From the NCBI GenBank assembly GCA_044869955.1, contig JBIOYC010000125.1:1-13318 (forward strand): a stretch of DNA of 13,318 nt, written 5' to 3'. The notes beneath the pieces are model-generated. The model was given only the letters and a program-made list of their open reading frames with translations. It was not told the DNA's origin and searched no databases. Every line of letters begins with the position of its first letter. Position 1 is the stretch's first letter. This document shows positions 11,640 to 13,318 of this stretch, piece after piece. Origin of the DNA: CALMKX01 sp044869955 (GTDB taxonomy: Bacteria; Acidobacteriota; Thermoanaerobaculia; Multivoradales; SZUA-115). The position numbers were made by a program, and so were the translations under genes.

Positions 11640-13318
11640 TCAGGAGTCCTTGCCCAGGACGGACATCGGCTCGAGGCGAGCGGCCGACAGGGCGGGCAGC
11701 AGGCAAGCCGCCAGCGCCACGGCGAGCAGAAGGGCCGGAACCACCAGGAAAGTCAGCGGATCCGCGGGCTCCACTCGGTAGAGCAGAGCCGAGAGGGACC
11801 TCGCCGCCAGGACGGAGAGGGCCAGACCACCTCCCACCCCGATCCCAGCGAGGGCCATGCCCTGCGAAACCACAAGCCTCGCCACGGAGCTGCGCTCGGC
11901 ACCCAGAGCGATGCGCAGGCCGATCTCGCGCCGGCGCTGGGCCACGGCATAGGCGAGGACGCCGTAGACCCCGACCGCCGCGAGCAGCAGAGCCAGGCCG
12001 GCGAAGACGGCGAGCAGGACGCTGGCGAAACGGGAGCGGGAGAGAGCGTCCCCGAGCCGTTCAGACAGGGTGCGTACGCTGTAGAGGGGCAAGTTGGGGT
12101 CGATCTCCCGCGCCAGGGCGCGAACGGCCGGCGCCAGGGCGAGGGGGTCACCCTCGGTGCGCACGAAGAGCATCCGGGCCAGCGGAGAGGTCTGGAGCGA
12201 GGACAGATAGACGTCCGCCACCGGCTCCTCCTCGAGTCGCTGGTAGCGCACGTCGCCGACGACCGCGATCACCTCTGCTTGTTGCTCTCCCCGGAAGCCA
12301 CCCTGCCCGACCGCCAGCCGCTTGCCGAGGGCCGACTGGCCGGGCCAGAGTGTCCGGGCGGCCGTGGCGCTGACGATCGCTACCCGGGGCGTGCCCTGGC
12401 GGTCGTCGGGGCTGAGCTCGCGGCCCTCGAGGAACGGCACGCCCAGGTTGCGCAGGTGCCCCGGGGTGATGAAGTGCACGCCCACGGCCGGGGCCTCGGT
12501 CGGGGGAAGGGGACGACCGTCCAGGCGGGCGACCCGCGTGCCGTTGCAGCCGCTCGACGCCGGGGCACAGGTGGCGAGCGAGGCGGAGACCACTCCCGGC
12601 AGGGCCGAGAGCCGCTCGACCAGCCGGGCGTGGAGCTGCGCTCCCGTCTGCTGGTCGTAGTCGCCCGCGGAGGGGGTGAAACGCGCCGTCAGGACCCCCT
12701 CCGGCCGGAAACCGAAGTCCTGGCCGGCGAGGCCGGCGAAGCTGCGCAACAACAGACCGGCTCCCACCAGGAGCACCAGGGCCAGGGCCAGCTCCGCCGC
12801 CACCAGGGCACCCCGGCCCAGACCCCGCCGCCCCCCAGGCGCGCCGATGAGCACGGCTCCACTCTCTTTCAGGCCGCTCGAGAGATCCGCACGCACGGCG
12901 CGCAGGGCCGGCACCAGGCCGATCAGGAGGGGCACCAAGAGGGCGATTAGGCCGCAGAAGGCGAGCACCCGGCCGTCGAGGCCCACCCCGGCGAGGGCGG
13001 TGCCCTCCGAGGAGGTGATCCCCCAACCTCCGAGCACTTCCGGCCGCAGGGAGCGCAGCACCTCCACCGCCCAGGACGCCAGCAGCAGCCCCACCGCCGC
13101 GCCGGCAAGGGAGATCAGCAGGCTCTCGGTGAGCAGCTGGCGCACCAGACGCCAGCGTGTCCCACCCAGGGCGGTACGGAGGGCCAGCTCACGGCGCCGG
13201 CCCGTGAACTGGGTCAACCCGCGCGCCGCGCTCATCTCGAGCCGGCTCCGCCACCTCCGCCGGCCGGAGATCCGGTAGCCGGTCACCGCTTCGCGCTGTC
13301 CCTTGATGTCGACCGGGC
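11640..13318 (-). CDS. ADOP/MacB-like FtsX permease, incomplete at right edge and probably 5'-disrupted
   Basis: The visible frame is open to the window edge (from 13286 there are 548 residues; GTG there is not necessarily the start). It holds a first FtsX-like region (30-140: RRRELALRTALGGTRWRLVRQ, then two or three membrane segments), a MacB-like periplasmic domain (about 160-395, with C240 and C247 likely disulfide-bonded), and a second FtsX domain (about 430-541) ending ARLEPMSVLGKDS. This duplicated layout is that of acidobacterial duplicated orphan permeases, which lack an adjacent ATPase; full length is about 800 residues. The second FtsX copy has the normal membrane helix before RRREIGLRIALGA. 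In the first copy that helix is missing, and charged sequence (GRRRWRSRLEMSAARG) stands there instead. No other frame restores it, so a deletion or rearrangement near 13205-13245 is likely. Transport substrate unknown. Confidence 0.82.
   Translation of the reverse strand, partial: PVDIKGQREAVTGYRISGRRRWRSRLEMSAARGLTQFTGRRRELALRTALGGTRWRLVRQLLTESLLISLAGAAVGLLLASWAVEVLRSLRPEVLGGWGITSSEGTALAGVGLDGRVLAFCGLIALLVPLLIGLVPALRAVRADLSSGLKESGAVLIGAPGGRRGLGRGALVAAELALALVLLVGAGLLLRSFAGLAGQDFGFRPEGVLTARFTPSAGDYDQQTGAQLHARLVERLSALPGVVSASLATCAPASSGCNGTRVARLDGRPLPPTEAPAVGVHFITPGHLRNLGVPFLEGRELSPDDRQGTPRVAIVSATAARTLWPGQSALGKRLAVGQGGFRGEQQAEVIAVVGDVRYQRLEEEPVADVYLSSLQTSPLARMLFVRTEGDPLALAPAVRALAREIDPNLPLYSVRTLSERLGDALSRSRFASVLLAVFAGLALLLAAVGVYGVLAYAVAQRRREIGLRIALGAERSSVARLVVSQGMALAGIGVGGGLALSVLAARSLSALLYRVEPADPLTFLVVPALLLAVALAACLLPALSAARLEPMSVLGKDS

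Noticed and set aside
1..13318. CRISPR arrays, tRNA or rRNA genes, insertion sequences
   Set aside because: No regularly spaced direct repeats, no recognisable tRNA or rRNA segments, no transposase motifs and no paired terminal repeats were seen on reading.

Overview
The window is GC-rich chromosomal DNA from a Gram-negative bacterium, most probably an Acidobacteriota member (Thermoanaerobaculia-like), with Myxococcota as the alternative. The reasons are an LpxC (lipid A synthesis), a permease of the acidobacterial duplicated orphan (ADOP/MacB-like) type, a cytochrome bd with a short Q-loop, strong G/C at third codon positions, and a secreted enzyme ending in a DGFExGDLSGW-type tail. The lineage is inference; no rRNA or marker gene is present.

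Left part (1-1426, all minus strand): two type II toxin-antitoxin modules in tandem. The outer one is a ribbon-helix-helix antitoxin followed, with a GTGA overlap, by a PIN toxin that has lost its whole middle. The inner one looks intact: a fused Phd-UPF0175 antitoxin overlapping (GTGA) a DUF3368 PIN-like toxin.

Middle (1506-5952): an accessory island. A plus-strand protein has three HVQAA repeats, a VQRME hinge and a GNAT-like domain. It is followed by a Tat-signal protein with a strange aromatic/aliphatic C-terminus, preceded by a near-consensus promoter and a perfect hairpin. Converging on these from the minus strand is a two-gene operon: a secreted GH8 glycosidase, then 14 bases later a DUF4157 (HELTH) protein that carries the same VQRME-type hinge and ends in a deaminase-like toxin domain. 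The two VQRM proteins look like cargo of an extracellular contractile injection system (eCIS), but no structural eCIS gene and no obvious immunity gene is present.

Right part (6025-13318): mainly housekeeping genes. A receiver domain fused to a complete LpxC is divergent from the GH8 operon across a 72-base spacer holding an inverted repeat and two -10-like boxes almost touching the start codons. Then come cydA-cydB, convergent glgC (ADP-glucose pyrophosphorylase), a divergent DinB-family protein, and an FtsX-type orphan permease running off the right edge with its first membrane helix apparently missing.

The most notable items are the VQRM-hinged cargo pair with a deaminase warhead, the REC-LpxC fusion, the Phd-UPF0175 fusion antitoxin, the unrecognised Tat protein, and two decayed genes at the window edges.
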